A DNA stretch of 64,000 bases. Origin: Niveispirillum sp048066115. GTDB lineage: Bacteria; Pseudomonadota; Alphaproteobacteria; Azospirillales; Azospirillaceae. The stretch's first letter is position 1. Every line of letters starts with the position of its first letter. Positions 23,994 to 33,331 of this stretch are shown in pieces. A program made the position numbers and the translations under genes. The DNA is taken from positions 124,001-188,000 of the forward strand of contig NZ_JBLTYX010000010.1 of assembly GCF_048066115.1 (NCBI RefSeq), given 5' to 3'. Below the pieces are notes generated by a model. That model did not search any database. It saw only the letters and a program-made list of their open reading frames with translations, and was not told the origin of the DNA.

Positions 23994-24470
23994 TCAGGCG
24001 CCGCAGCACTTCTTGAACTTCTTGCCCGATCCGCAGGTGCAGGGATCGTTGCGGCCGACCTTCTGCACGGTGCGTGGGCGCTGGCCCATGACGCCGTCCA
24101 CATACCACCAGCGGCCGTCCTGCTGCTTGAAGCGGCCGGTTTCGTGATGGATCAGGTCCTTGCCGTCCATGGTGAACTTGGCCACGAATTCCACATAGGC
24201 CTCGTCCGGGACCAGACCATCGGCGGTGGAGCGCACTTCCAGCCCCGTCCACACACTCTTGGCCGCCCATTCGGTGACCTGGGCCACGTCGAAATCATCC
24301 TGCGTGCCGGGCAGCAGGGTTTCGCCCAGATATTTGATGTCCTGCTTGGCGAAGGCGGTATAGCGCGAACGCATCAGCGCTTCGGGCGTCGGGGCGGCTT
24401 CGGTGCGGGCCAGATAGGGGCCGCAGCAGGCATCGAATTCACGGCCGCTGTCGCAGGGGCACTTGCTCAT
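23994..24470 (-). CDS. YchJ-family SEC-C domain protein
   Basis: 158 residues with SEC-C zinc motifs at both ends: MSKCPCDSGREFDACCGPYL at the N-terminus and RNDPCTCGSGKKFKKCCGA at the C-terminus. Between them is the YchJ/NTF2-like domain (EALMRSRYTAFAKQDIKYLGETLLP, KFTMDGKDLIHHETGRF). SEC-C motifs bind zinc and recur in SecA and in proteins of unclear housekeeping function. ATG 24470 starts the typical MSKCPC form; a GTG three codons upstream is also possible. Confidence 0.9.
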   Translation of the reverse strand: MSKCPCDSGREFDACCGPYLARTEAAPTPEALMRSRYTAFAKQDIKYLGETLLPGTQDDFDVAQVTEWAAKSVWTGLEVRSTADGLVPDEAYVEFVAKFTMDGKDLIHHETGRFKQQDGRWWYVDGVMGQRPRTVQKVGRNDPCTCGSGKKFKKCCGA

Positions 24471-24597
24471 GTCGGTCACTCGTTCTTGAAATCATGTTCG
24501 CTGTGGGCGGGATAACCGATTGTGGCCATCTTCACCAGTGCGCTTATCATGGGGCGGCCCATGACGCTGAAACGCAAGGGCCGGAGAGAGGGAGCAG

Positions 24598-25500
24598 ATG
24601 AGCCTGAAAGAGACGATGCGCGTGTTCTCCCTTGAATGCTATCCGCCCGGGCATCCGGATTTCGACCTGGATATGGACATGGTGGTCCGGGCGCCGCCGG
24701 AGGACAGATATCAACTGATGGATGCCTATCTGGCGAAGGAAGAAGCGCTGATATGGGCGGTCGACGACATCGCCGAGATGTTCAATGTGAAACAATTCAT
24801 CGTCGTGAATCCGGGGCGGTATGTCGTCGATTATGATCAGGAGACGATCCGTCTTGTTGGATTGAAAGGTACGCCCAGTGCCTATGAGACGGGAGATGGC
24901 CTTACGCGAGGGCAGGCGAAGACATTCGTGCAATTGGCGTTGCGCGGTATGGCCGGCATGGGGTTGGCGGAGCCGGAGAGCGGCATCTTCCTGTATTTCC
25001 CGGATGATGTGCGGGTGGAGGTGGGGATTCCGGTCACGGCGAGATTACCCAGCAGCATCCATTTTGTCGCCAGGGTTACCGACATCACGGATTTCTTCCA
25101 GACCTACGATATCCACTCGGTCATGGTTGATACGCTGGCGGCCAGATATGTCGCGAATGACGTTCCGGGCTTCTATCGGCTGGGTCAGACTGACTATAGC
25201 ACCCTGCACCAGTTTTCATTTCATCGATCCGAATGGATGAACGTGTCGGCGCCTTTTGACATCACGTTGGAATTGTCACATCCCGATACCGGCAATGAGA
25301 ACAGTTTCGATCTTACCTTCCGGGACGTGCGGGATTTTCGCGCCGAGCGTCTTGATAAGGCCGTTGGGCTGAAGATCGGCATCACCGACATTCGTGCAGA
25401 ACAGCTGGATGGCGTGGCCTATCGAGTCCAGGAGCTGGGAAGCGGCGCCTTCTCCTTTTGTTGTGCGAGCTTCCTGGCGTATCTGCGGGCGCCGTGGTGA
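24598..25500 (+). CDS. Hypothetical protein, beta-rich
   Basis: 300 residues, not recognised. No signal peptide or membrane segment. The composition is acidic and rich in aromatic residues (IFLYFPDDVRVEV, FHRSEWMNVSAPF), suggesting a soluble beta-sandwich protein. GC content looks lower than in its neighbours, and codon use (for example TTG, GTT, GAT) is looser, so recent acquisition is possible. GAGAGAGGGAGCAG precedes the ATG. It stands alone between two opposite-strand genes. Confidence 0.72.
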   Translation: MSLKETMRVFSLECYPPGHPDFDLDMDMVVRAPPEDRYQLMDAYLAKEEALIWAVDDIAEMFNVKQFIVVNPGRYVVDYDQETIRLVGLKGTPSAYETGDGLTRGQAKTFVQLALRGMAGMGLAEPESGIFLYFPDDVRVEVGIPVTARLPSSIHFVARVTDITDFFQTYDIHSVMVDTLAARYVANDVPGFYRLGQTDYSTLHQFSFHRSEWMNVSAPFDITLELSHPDTGNENSFDLTFRDVRDFRAERLDKAVGLKIGITDIRAEQLDGVAYRVQELGSGAFSFCCASFLAYLRAPW

Positions 25501-25513
25501 TCGCGGCCGGCCC

Positions 25514-26098
25514 CTACAAATCCAGCGACAATTCCCGGCCCGGTCCTTCGCTATGGTCGTGCCAATGGGCGTTGCAGCGGGGTTCGTACAGGTCGGCCAG
25601 GCCCAGTTCCAGGGTGCGGTCGTTGCGGTGCTTCTTGAAGCTCTTATGCGCTTCATGGCCGCAGACGGAACAGCGCGACCGCAGCTTCCACAGTCCATCG
25701 GCCATGGCGGCCAGGGTGGCGGTTATCTGGAAGGCACGGCCGCGCCAGTCCATGTCCAGGCCCGAGACGGCGACATCGATACCCCGGTGCAGCAGGGCAC
25801 GGATATCCTCCACCAGATCGCCCTGGTAATGCGGTTCCACGCAGAACTGCACCTCGTCGATGAAGACGGCGGTGATGTTGTCGGGGACGGTTGGCATGCG
25901 GGTGATGGGCATGGCGTCGAAGCCGATGCCGTCATGGTTGACAACCCGGTTCTCCGAAAAGCGCACGTCGAAGGCCGGCTTCAGCAGCATGATGTGGGAG
26001 CCGGTGCCGTGGGTGTACCAGATGGCGCGCTTCAGGATCTCCGTGGACTTGCCCGAGAACATGGGTCCGCAGATGACTTCCAGCTTTCCGTAGCGCAT
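25514..26098 (-). CDS. tdk: Thymidine kinase
   Basis: 194 residues from ATG 26098 with GGAAACAGGC upstream; the longer frame runs through REP copy D. Type II thymidine kinase features seen: P-loop GPMFSGKST (residues 11-19), AVFIDEVQF (catalytic Glu), the lasso-side sequence and zinc ligands CSVCG. It phosphorylates thymidine in the salvage pathway. Confidence 0.93.
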   Translation of the reverse strand: MRYGKLEVICGPMFSGKSTEILKRAIWYTHGTGSHIMLLKPAFDVRFSENRVVNHDGIGFDAMPITRMPTVPDNITAVFIDEVQFCVEPHYQGDLVEDIRALLHRGIDVAVSGLDMDWRGRAFQITATLAAMADGLWKLRSRCSVCGHEAHKSFKKHRNDRTLELGLADLYEPRCNAHWHDHSEGPGRELSLDL

Positions 26099-26171
26099 GC
26101 CTGTTTCCTGACGATCGATCGGGCCTTTGCATAGCCGAGTTCGGCGCTTCATGCCAATAGAACAGGGCTGG

Positions 26172-26271
26172 AGCATTTCCGGGTACCGGGAATGCTTCGG
26201 CGGCGACTGCCGCCGCGCCGCACGTGCGGCGTAAGCCAAGCCGCCGGATGGCGGCGCCCAGCGCTTGGGGG
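26172..26271 (-). repeat. REP-like palindromic element, copy D (inverted)
   Basis: Inverted relative to copies A-C and E. It reads AGCATTTCCGGGTACCGGGAATGCTT, then GGCGGCGACTGCCGCC, GCGCCGCACGTGCGGC, linker GCGTAAGCCAA and GCCGCCGGATGGCGGCGCC. It separates tdk from the divergent methyltransferase. Confidence 0.8.
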
Positions 26272-26292
26272 AACACGAAGAGGGTAGGGATC

Positions 26293-27786
26293 ATGCGGGG
26301 GTGGACCGACGGTTATGTGACCGAGATCGGCTATACCTACAGCTTCCATGCGGAGCTGCAGCCCTGGTCCATGGCTCAGGCGCTGGGGGACCGGTCGCCG
26401 ATCCGGCCGGGTGAGCGCTTCGATTATTGCGAGCTGGGTTTCGGCCAGGGGTTCAGCCTGGCGCTGCTGGCCGCCGCCAATCCGCAGGCCCGCTTCTGGG
26501 GCAATGACATCAATCCCGCCCATGTCGCCCATGCGCGCTGGCTGGCCGATGGGGCCGGCCTGTCCAACCTGACGGTCAGCCCGCTCGGCTTTGCCGATTA
26601 TGCCGATGCGGACCTGCCCGGCTTCGACATCGTGGCGCTGCACGGGGTCTGGTCCTGGGTGGGGCCGCAGCAGCGGGCGGAGATCGTGGCCTTCCTGGAC
26701 CGGCACCTGAAGCCTGGCGGGCTGGTCTATCTGGGTTACAATGTCCTGCCGGGCTGGGCGCAGTATCTGCCGCTGCGCGAGCTGATGCTGGCCGGTGCAA
26801 GGCGAGGGGAAGGGGCGCTGGCGGCGCGCATTACCGGCGCCCTGGGTCTGGCGGAACGGCTGCGGGCGCAGGAGGCGGGGTATTTCCGGGTGAACCCGAC
26901 GGTAGCCACGCGCCTGGACGCGCTGCTGGACCGGCCCGTCGATTACCTGGCCCATGAATATTTCAATGAGAGCTGGCACCCCACTTATTTCACCGATCTG
27001 GCAGCATCCCTGGCGCCGGCCGGATTGCGGCTGGGGGCACAGGCGCGGGCGGGCGACCGGTGGGAGGAGGGGGTGTTGGCGCAGGCCATCCTTACTGCCG
27101 GGGGGCGGCAGGCGGCGGATGATCCTGACTTCGCGGAACTGCTGCGCGACTTCCTGACCAACCGGCCCTTCCGCCGCGACCTGTTCATCCGCGAGGGTGG
27201 AGGGGGGCGGGAACAGGCGCCACGCCGCTGGGCGGCGCTGGGCCATCCGCGTGACCTGCCGCGCCGGGCGACACCGGCCACGCAGCCCATCGAGGTGCCG
27301 TTCGATGCCGCCCACGCCGTCCTGAGCGCTTTGCAGGCGGGGCCGGTGGCGGAGGAGGCGCTGCTGACCCCGCTGGGCGGGGAAGGACAGGGGGCGCTGG
27401 CGGTGCTGCTGGCGCTGGACCTGGTGGCGCCGGCCTTGCCCGATGCGGGATTGGAGCCGCGGCGGGAAAGCTGCGCCCGGCTGAACGCGCTGCTGCTGGC
27501 CGATGCCGCCGGGGCCGACCGGATGCCGGCCCTGGCCAGCCCCGTCACCGGCGGCGGGGTGGGGCTGGACCGGATCGGCAAGCTGTTCCTGGCCGGGCTG
27601 GAAGCGGGGCATGACCCGGCCGGTCACGCCTGGGCGGTGCTGGAGGCCGGTGGCCAGCGGGTGCTGCGCGATGGCAAGCCGTTGGCAACGGCGGCACAGA
27701 ACAAGGCCGAGCTGGCGGAGCGCTGGGATGCCTTTTCACGCCGTCGGCTGCCGGTGCTGCGCACCTTGGGTGCGGTGCCGCAATAA
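26293..27786 (+). CDS. Class I SAM-dependent methyltransferase with regulatory domain
   Basis: 497 residues from ATG 26293, with AGAGGG and AGGG upstream. The Rossmann SAM site is DYCELGFGQGFSLALLAAANP (motif I, GxGxG variant) and NDINPAHVAHAR (post-I acidic residue), and a later PGGLVYLGYN. The C-terminal half matches the methyltransferase regulatory domain of the PKMT/tRNA-like group (RxxFxxxLFxR region: TNRPFRRDLFIREG). The substrate is not deducible. Iteron-like 27090-27105 lies inside it but is probably chance. Confidence 0.82.
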   Translation: MRGWTDGYVTEIGYTYSFHAELQPWSMAQALGDRSPIRPGERFDYCELGFGQGFSLALLAAANPQARFWGNDINPAHVAHARWLADGAGLSNLTVSPLGFADYADADLPGFDIVALHGVWSWVGPQQRAEIVAFLDRHLKPGGLVYLGYNVLPGWAQYLPLRELMLAGARRGEGALAARITGALGLAERLRAQEAGYFRVNPTVATRLDALLDRPVDYLAHEYFNESWHPTYFTDLAASLAPAGLRLGAQARAGDRWEEGVLAQAILTAGGRQAADDPDFAELLRDFLTNRPFRRDLFIREGGGGREQAPRRWAALGHPRDLPRRATPATQPIEVPFDAAHAVLSALQAGPVAEEALLTPLGGEGQGALAVLLALDLVAPALPDAGLEPRRESCARLNALLLADAAGADRMPALASPVTGGGVGLDRIGKLFLAGLEAGHDPAGHAWAVLEAGGQRVLRDGKPLATAAQNKAELAERWDAFSRRRLPVLRTLGAVPQ

Positions 27787-27908
27787 TTCGGGGAGGAGAG
27801 TGGAAATTTCGAGGCAATCCTAAGGAACGTAGTGGCATTTTTTCCGGTTGCGATGCACCATGTCCTTGCGCCTGACCAGCTTGATTTCCACCCAGGAGTA
27901 ACGCCCCG

Positions 27909-28235
27909 ATGCCGCGCAAATCCGTCAAGTCTGAAGCCGCCGCCCTGTCGCTGCCCGAAACCGAGCCCACCCCGGCCCCGCCGCCCGTGAAGGCCAAGCC
28001 GGCGGCCAAGCCCCGCGCCAAGAAGGTGGCGGCCGCCCCGGTCCTGGTCGCTACGCCCACCGTTGCCGTCGCCATCAGCACGGAACCGTCCGATGCCCAG
28101 GTGGCGGAGGAGGCCTATCTGCTGTGGCTGTCGGAAGGGCAGCCGGCCGGCCGCGACATCGAACATTGGCTGCTGGCCCAGCAGATCGTGCGCAGCCGCC
28201 TGTCGCTGCTGTCGGCGGCCGTGCATTCCGCCTGA
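27909..28235 (+). CDS. DUF2934 family protein
   Basis: 108 residues: a Pro/Ala/Lys-rich, probably disordered N-terminus (about residues 1-55) and a C-terminal DUF2934 segment (AYLLWLSEGQPAGRDIEHWLLAQQIV). Family members are small proteins of unknown function. The short domain is known for the pattern AYxLWxxxGxPxGRDxEHW. No partner gene is suggested by the neighbours. Confidence 0.8.
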   Translation: MPRKSVKSEAAALSLPETEPTPAPPPVKAKPAAKPRAKKVAAAPVLVATPTVAVAISTEPSDAQVAEEAYLLWLSEGQPAGRDIEHWLLAQQIVRSRLSLLSAAVHSA

Positions 28236-28386
28236 TCGCGGCCCGCCCCTGATCGCGCGACGGTGCCGACCGGTTGCCGTCGCGCATAAGGCTTTATAGT
28301 CCATGGGTTGATCTTTCCCGGTACCACCCCTCCATATCGGCCCCGTCTGTGGTATCAAGCCACCCAGGGATAATGTGGAGATGATG

Positions 28387-28938
28387 ATGCCGTACCGGTA
28401 CCTGTCCGTTCTGTTGGCTTCCCTGGTCCTTGCCTTTCCGTCCATGGCGACGGCGGCCGGCGTGGATAAATCGGTCCAGCCCGTGCTGGTGGCCGTGACG
28501 AAGCTGCGCGACGATGTGAAGAAGGAACAGATCGACCCGCAAGCACTGGCAGGCGATGTCCTGGCAGTCCGCGATGCCATCCGCCGCAAGGGGATGGGGC
28601 ATGATTTCGACAATCTCAACGATGTGCAGTTCAAGGAGGTGGTGGAATTGGTCACCACCACCATGGCGGTGGCTGGCGATACCGATTTCAGCAAATGCCG
28701 CACCCGGGTGGAGGGCGGCGACACGCTGTTCATCCTGAGCGATGCCGGCAAGCCCGACATCGAATGCATGCGGTCGCTGATCGAGATCATGCATGGGGCC
28801 GGGGTGGACCCGGAACTCGGCAAGAAACTGATGACGCAGGGGCCGACGCTGGACCGGTTGCTACTGGCCGTGGCAGCCCTGGATGCCGTCCGCAAACGTG
28901 CCGACCGGGTGGTGGCACTTCTGGCGGCGGCCCGTTGA
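28387..28938 (+). CDS. Hypothetical secreted protein
   Basis: 183 residues, start at the third of three in-frame ATGs because GGAG is then six bases upstream. Signal peptide MPYRYLSVLLASLVLAFPSMATA. The mature part is all-helical, with two cysteines (SKCRTRV, IECMRSL) that could form a disulfide. It resembles no family I know. It ends about 140 bases before the sigma-54 promoter of flgK. Confidence 0.68.
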   Translation: MPYRYLSVLLASLVLAFPSMATAAGVDKSVQPVLVAVTKLRDDVKKEQIDPQALAGDVLAVRDAIRRKGMGHDFDNLNDVQFKEVVELVTTTMAVAGDTDFSKCRTRVEGGDTLFILSDAGKPDIECMRSLIEIMHGAGVDPELGKKLMTQGPTLDRLLLAVAALDAVRKRADRVVALLAAAR

Positions 28939-29077
28939 CCCCATGGGCAGGTGATGGCCCCACGCACCCGGCCATCCTTGCCGTTTCCGGCTTTTTCCAT
29001 TCGGCAGAATCTGCCCAGGGTCGATACTGACCAGTGGGAAAACGGCTAAAACCTTTGGAAATCAACGATATTTGCAG

Positions 29078-29094
29078 TTGGCCCGCCTGTTGCA
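29078..29094 (+). promoter_or_regulatory. Sigma-54 promoter of flgK
   Basis: TTGGCCCGCCTGTTGCA: GG at 29080-29081 and GC at 29092-29093 with ten bases between, matching the -24/-12 rule. It lies 67 bases before the flgK ATG. Use of RpoN for late flagellar genes fits alphaproteobacterial practice. Confidence 0.85.
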
Positions 29095-29160
29095 GATGCG
29101 ATGGCGGGCCGGTCATGGGGATCGGTCCTGACGCTTTCGTCAGAACAAGGGACCCGTCCG

Positions 29161-30567
29161 ATGACCAGCCTCTTCGGCGTTCTCAATCACTCCAGTAACG
29201 GCCTGCGCCTGATCCAGGGGCAGCTGGGGTTGGTTGCCGAGAATGTGGCGCGTGCGGAGGATCCCAACCGTTCCCGGCATTCGCTGGAACAGACGGTCGA
29301 CAACCAGGGCAACGCCACCATCGCGCAGTACAAGCGCCAGGTGGACGTGGCGCTGCGCGTGCAGCTGGAACAGACGGTTTCGGAGGAAGCGGGTGCCGCG
29401 ACGCTGTCCACCTATATGCGCCGGGCGACCGACCTGCTGGGCACCACGGGTGGCACGCCGCCCCTGACCAATGCGCTGGACAAGTTCCAGGCGGCCTGGA
29501 AGGAACTGGCCGCCACCCCTGAAAGCACCGTGGCCCAGGGCCAGATCATCGTCCATGGCGAGGATCTGTCGCGTGAGATCCGCCGCCTGAACGAGGGTAT
29601 CGGCGAGATCGAGAAGCAGCTGGACACCGATATCAGCAATTCGGTGGATTCGCTGAACCAGGCGCTTTCCTCCATCGACCAGCTGAATGCCGACATCATG
29701 TCGACGCGCGGCGCCGGCGATCCGACCATGAACCTGGAAGACCGCCGCGACGCCCTGGTGCGCGAGGTCGCCAGCATGATGAGCATCCGGACCGTGGAAC
29801 GCACGGACGGCAAGCTGTCGATCTTCACCACCTCGGGCGTGTCGCTGCTGGACGCGGCCCCGGTCAAATTCACCTATCAGAGCGGCCAGCTGCGTTCGAC
29901 CGCGTCCGATCGCGACCTGACCGGCCTGGTCCGGGACGGCAAGCTGGGCGCGATGCTGGAACTGCGCGCCGACGGTTCCACCCAGGACCCGCCGCAGGCG
30001 GCTTCCACCCTTCCAGGTGCTGAGATCCTGCGCAAGCTGCGCTCGCAGGTGCAGGCCGTGTCCGAGGCCTTCCTGGGGGCGACCAAGCCCGGAGAGCCCA
30101 CCAGCTTCGCCGATGCCTATAACGGTGCCGGCCCGGTGGCCGATGGCGAGCTGCCCAACCGGTTCTTCATCGGTACGGGGGCGGGCACCATCGAACTGAA
30201 CCCCGGCCTGCTGTCGGGCGATCTCACCATCAAGACCAGCGCCGCCCAGGGCGTGACCACCGCCATGGAGGCGACGGGCCGGTCGATCAATGCCGACGGC
30301 CTGCGGGCCTCGGGCGTCTCCTACGGCTCCATGGTTTCCACCATGATCGGGCAGTGGAGTGCCAATTCCAAGGTCGCGACCGAGCAGGCGACCATCGCCA
30401 CCGATTTCAAGAACGAGCTGGACGGCCGCTACAAGAACAATACCGGCGTCAACATGGATGAGGAGATCGCCATGTTGCAGGTGCTCCAGCGCAACTATTC
30501 CGCCGCCGCCCGCGTGATGCAGACGGTCAACAACATGTTGGATGCCATCGAGGGGATCGTCAGATGA
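29161..30567 (+). CDS. flgK: Flagellar hook-associated protein 1 (HAP1)
   Basis: 468 residues. The N-terminus (MTSLFGVLNHSSNGLRLIQGQLGLVAENVARAEDPNRSR) and the C-terminal helix (MDEEIAMLQVLQRNYSAAARVMQTVNNMLDAIEGIVR) are the coiled D0/D1 segments of FlgK. It forms the hook-filament junction. The start after the sigma-54 promoter and AAGGGA is secure; a longer frame would include the leader. The gene overlaps flgL by four bases (ATGA), so they form a translationally coupled operon. Confidence 0.97.
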   Translation: MTSLFGVLNHSSNGLRLIQGQLGLVAENVARAEDPNRSRHSLEQTVDNQGNATIAQYKRQVDVALRVQLEQTVSEEAGAATLSTYMRRATDLLGTTGGTPPLTNALDKFQAAWKELAATPESTVAQGQIIVHGEDLSREIRRLNEGIGEIEKQLDTDISNSVDSLNQALSSIDQLNADIMSTRGAGDPTMNLEDRRDALVREVASMMSIRTVERTDGKLSIFTTSGVSLLDAAPVKFTYQSGQLRSTASDRDLTGLVRDGKLGAMLELRADGSTQDPPQAASTLPGAEILRKLRSQVQAVSEAFLGATKPGEPTSFADAYNGAGPVADGELPNRFFIGTGAGTIELNPGLLSGDLTIKTSAAQGVTTAMEATGRSINADGLRASGVSYGSMVSTMIGQWSANSKVATEQATIATDFKNELDGRYKNNTGVNMDEEIAMLQVLQRNYSAAARVMQTVNNMLDAIEGIVR

Positions 30568-32630
30568 CCCGCATCAGCGCCTATGGCAGCTACATCAACA
30601 CCATCCGCACGCTTACCGGTGGCCAGAGCACGATCGACGATCTGTCGGCGCAGCTCAATACCGGCAAGAAATCGACGGACGTCTCCTTCTACGGCACGCA
30701 GTCGCAGCGGCTGCTGGACCTGAAGTCGGAACTGGTGCGGCGGCAGAGCTATTCGCAGACCATCGACCAGACGATGACGCGCGTGAAGTCGTACGACACG
30801 CTGATGGAGCGCATGGCCGACATGGCCAGCGAACTGTCCAGCGCCACCCGCCTGCCGCAAGGTCCCGGCGAGCCCCGCATCAGCAGCGTCACCAACCAGT
30901 CCACCGGTGCCATGAAGGTGTCGGTCGATACGATCAACAGCAGCTTCAAGGCCGAGGCCACCTACACCATCTCGTCGGTGCCCAGCAAGAGCGGGACACC
31001 CGGCAGCTTCGACGTGACCATCACCGACGGGCTGGGCGGCCGTTCCACCAACACCATCAACCTGAAGCAGGTACCGCCACAGGTGGATGCCGACCGTTTC
31101 ACCATATCCGGCGGCCCCGGCGATGGTGCCATCATCAAGCTGAATATCGAGACCCTGGAGGGGACCGGTATTTCCAGCTTCGGCGTGACCTGGCCCGACC
31201 TCGCCTCCACCAAGGAGGTGATCCGCGGCATGACGGTGGAGTTGCAGTCGCTGCTGAACGAACGGGTGGGCGACCGTTATCTGTTCGCCGGTTCCCGCTA
31301 CAACACCAAGCCCGTGGACGACATCGTCGCCGCCAAGCAGATCACCCGTACCACCCTGGTGGGCGAGCGCGGCGATGCCGGCGAAACCTACGAGATGGTG
31401 CTGAACGGCAAGCGCTTCACCTATGTCACCACCGGCAACGAGGCGTCGCTGGACGAGGCGCTGACCAACAGCAGCGGCACCGGCCTGGTCGACCAGATCC
31501 GGGCCTACAGCGACCCGCCCTTCAATGTCACCGCGTCTGTCTCCAACGGCATCGTCACCATCACCGGCAACGATGTGAAGGAGAAGTTCACGCTGACCAG
31601 CAAGGTCTATGACAACGGCACCCACAACAACACCGTCCTGGCCGCCGCCAACGCCATCGATGCCGGCAACGCGCCCTTCACGATCCAGGAAGCGACGGAA
31701 ACCCAGCAGCAGGTCGACAATGTCAAGCTGCACGGCAATGACGCCGATGTCGGCGACGTGTTCAACATGTCGATCGGCGCGCGCACCATCGTGCAGAACG
31801 AGAACGCGCCGCCGCAGGTGATCATCGCCGGGCCGACCAAGTACAGCTATGTCATCGGCGCCAAGGATTTCGACGAGCTGAAGGCCTACAACGCCACGCA
31901 GCCGGCGAACGCCCAGCTGTCCATGTCGGGCTGGGCGGCGCAGAAGCTGACGGGGCAGATCAATGCCGATCCGGCCGCCACCGTGGTGGCCAGCATCGAT
32001 CCCGCCGACGAGACCAACATCGTCCTGACGGCTAAGGAACCCAACAGCCAGTTCCAGACCAATGCCGATATCAACAATTCCGGCAACCAGACCAAGCTGA
32101 TCACCAACGAGATCCCGCCGCTGGCCGAACAGGACACGTTCGAAGGGATCGTGAGCCCGCCGGGCCTGCCCTTCTACGACACGCAGTTCCAGACGACGCG
32201 GGAGGTCTCCGCCTCCTACGACATCGCGCAATTGCAGGTCGACGATAACCTGACCGTAAAATACGGGGTCAGCAGCAACGACCCGGCCATCCAGAAGCTG
32301 GTCAGCGGCCTGCGCCGCCTGACGGCGGCCGTCTCCCGCCCCGGCGACTATTCGGAGCTGATGCAGGAGGGCAAGAACCTGCTGATCGATGCGCAGAACG
32401 AACTGCGCGGGGTGCATTCTCGCGTCGTGAACGCGGCGGCCAGCATGGATAACGCCCAGAGCCGCCACCAGGACGCCGTCGCCAAGGCCCAGAACGAATT
32501 GGCCGGCATCGAGGGGGTCGACCAGAACGAGGTCGCCGTCCGCCTGCAGGCGGCCCTGTCCACCCAGCAGGCCAGCTACACCATCACCGGTAAAGTCCAG
32601 TCCCTGTCCCTGATCAACTTCCTTGCCTGA
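30564..32630 (+). CDS. flgL: Flagellar hook-associated protein 3 (HAP3), unusually long
   Basis: 688 residues, against roughly 300-400 for most FlgL proteins. The N-terminal D0/D1 part (RISAYGSYINTIRTLTGGQSTIDDLSAQLNTGKKSTD) and C-terminal coil (ENLLIDAQNELRGVHSRV, SLSLINFLA end) are FlgL-like. In between is a large insertion with repeats of a beta-rich unit containing GDxYxMVLNGKRFTYVTTG and GDVFNMSIGARTI, a unit that also occurs in FlgE and flagellin of this window. It forms the second junction ring below the filament. RBS not separate: the start overlaps the flgK stop. Confidence 0.93.
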   Translation: MTRISAYGSYINTIRTLTGGQSTIDDLSAQLNTGKKSTDVSFYGTQSQRLLDLKSELVRRQSYSQTIDQTMTRVKSYDTLMERMADMASELSSATRLPQGPGEPRISSVTNQSTGAMKVSVDTINSSFKAEATYTISSVPSKSGTPGSFDVTITDGLGGRSTNTINLKQVPPQVDADRFTISGGPGDGAIIKLNIETLEGTGISSFGVTWPDLASTKEVIRGMTVELQSLLNERVGDRYLFAGSRYNTKPVDDIVAAKQITRTTLVGERGDAGETYEMVLNGKRFTYVTTGNEASLDEALTNSSGTGLVDQIRAYSDPPFNVTASVSNGIVTITGNDVKEKFTLTSKVYDNGTHNNTVLAAANAIDAGNAPFTIQEATETQQQVDNVKLHGNDADVGDVFNMSIGARTIVQNENAPPQVIIAGPTKYSYVIGAKDFDELKAYNATQPANAQLSMSGWAAQKLTGQINADPAATVVASIDPADETNIVLTAKEPNSQFQTNADINNSGNQTKLITNEIPPLAEQDTFEGIVSPPGLPFYDTQFQTTREVSASYDIAQLQVDDNLTVKYGVSSNDPAIQKLVSGLRRLTAAVSRPGDYSELMQEGKNLLIDAQNELRGVHSRVVNAAASMDNAQSRHQDAVAKAQNELAGIEGVDQNEVAVRLQAALSTQQASYTITGKVQSLSLINFLA

Positions 32631-32664
32631 CACCAACGAAATCCCAACCCGAAGGAGAACCGAG

Positions 32665-32952
32665 ATGAACGCCTTTTCGCCCCCCAACGGCTTTGCCGCC
32701 GCCCCGGCCCCCACCAGCGCCCCCGGCTCCGACGAGGCCATCCGCACCCGCCTGTTCGACCAGTTCAACGCCTTCTGGGTCAACGCCTCGCGCGAGGGTG
32801 TGCCCTACGACATGATCGGCACCATGTCGGTGACGGCGGCCGTCTATGGCCTGCTGGCCAAGCACGGTGTCGGCACCACGGCCGAATTCCTGGAAGGCAT
32901 GGCCAACGATGTGCGCACCGGCATGTTCGCCGTGCCGCCGCGGCCTAATTAA
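32665..32952 (+). CDS. Small protein of the flagellar operon
   Basis: 95 residues from ATG 32665 with GAAGGAGAACCGAG ahead. The N-terminus is low-complexity (Pro/Ala), the rest (RTRLFDQFNAFWVNASREGVPYDMIGTMSVTAAVYGLLAKHGV) is helical. No family recognised. It directly follows flgL by 34 bases and is likely co-transcribed with flgKL. It could be a chaperone or assembly factor, but this is only from position. Confidence 0.68.
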   Translation: MNAFSPPNGFAAAPAPTSAPGSDEAIRTRLFDQFNAFWVNASREGVPYDMIGTMSVTAAVYGLLAKHGVGTTAEFLEGMANDVRTGMFAVPPRPN

Positions 32953-32974
32953 GTTTTGTTGTTTGTTCTTTGTT

Positions 32975-33080
32975 CCCTCAGGCGCCGGGCGCCGCCGTCC
33001 GGCGGCTTGGCTTACGCCGCATGTGCGGCGGGCCGGCGGTCGCCGGCCTCCAGCGGTCATGGGCAATGACCGCTGGATTG
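32975..33080 (+). repeat. REP-like palindromic element, copy E
   Basis: CCCTCAGGCGCCGGGCGCCGCC..., linker TTGGCTTACGC, palindromes CGCATGTGCG and GGCCGGCGGTCGCCGGCC, then CCAGCGGTCAT-GGGCA-ATGACCGCTGG at 33050-33076. It is the most complete copy. Confidence 0.85.
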
Positions 33081-33093
33081 CAGAGCATTCAAA

Positions 33094-33127
33094 AAGGGCC
33101 GGACGCCTGACCAGGTGTCCGGCCCTT
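33094..33127. terminator. Hairpin after the flgKL operon
   Basis: AAGGGCCGGAC (33094-33104) and GTCCGGCCCTT (33117-33127) with an inner CCTG/CAGG pairing. The T tract is on the minus-strand side, so it would act best on minus-strand transcripts; bidirectional use is possible. Confidence 0.45.
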
Positions 33128-33272
33128 GCCATGTCCGCTCCCGGCAAAAGCCACCCGGCGCCCGGCAAAATCCGCCGACCGGGGCCAGGCGGGGGAGGGT
33201 GAGGCAGGGACTGCCGGGGTAAATGGGGTGGTTCATCGTAATAAAATCAATCACTTATGTCGGCGTCGGCAG

Positions 33273-33289
33273 TTGGCATCGAACTTGCT
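33273..33289 (+). promoter_or_regulatory. Sigma-54 promoter of flgE
   Basis: TTGGCATCGAACTTGCT: GG at 33275-33276, GC at 33287-33288, ten bases between. It lies 43 bases before the flgE ATG. Confidence 0.85.
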
Positions 33290-33331
33290 CAATAGGCTGC
33301 GACACGTCATCATTCCCACGGGAGCCCTTCC

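Noticed and set aside
27090..27105. CCTTACTGCCGGGGGG inside the methyltransferase gene
   Set aside because: Fits the loose pattern but is in GC-rich coding DNA about 9 kb from the array; not counted as a secure iteron.
30495..32783. 762-codon minus-strand frame opposite flgL
   Set aside because: It is an antisense shadow of the FlgL coding region, which has clear flagellar motifs and coupling with flgK.
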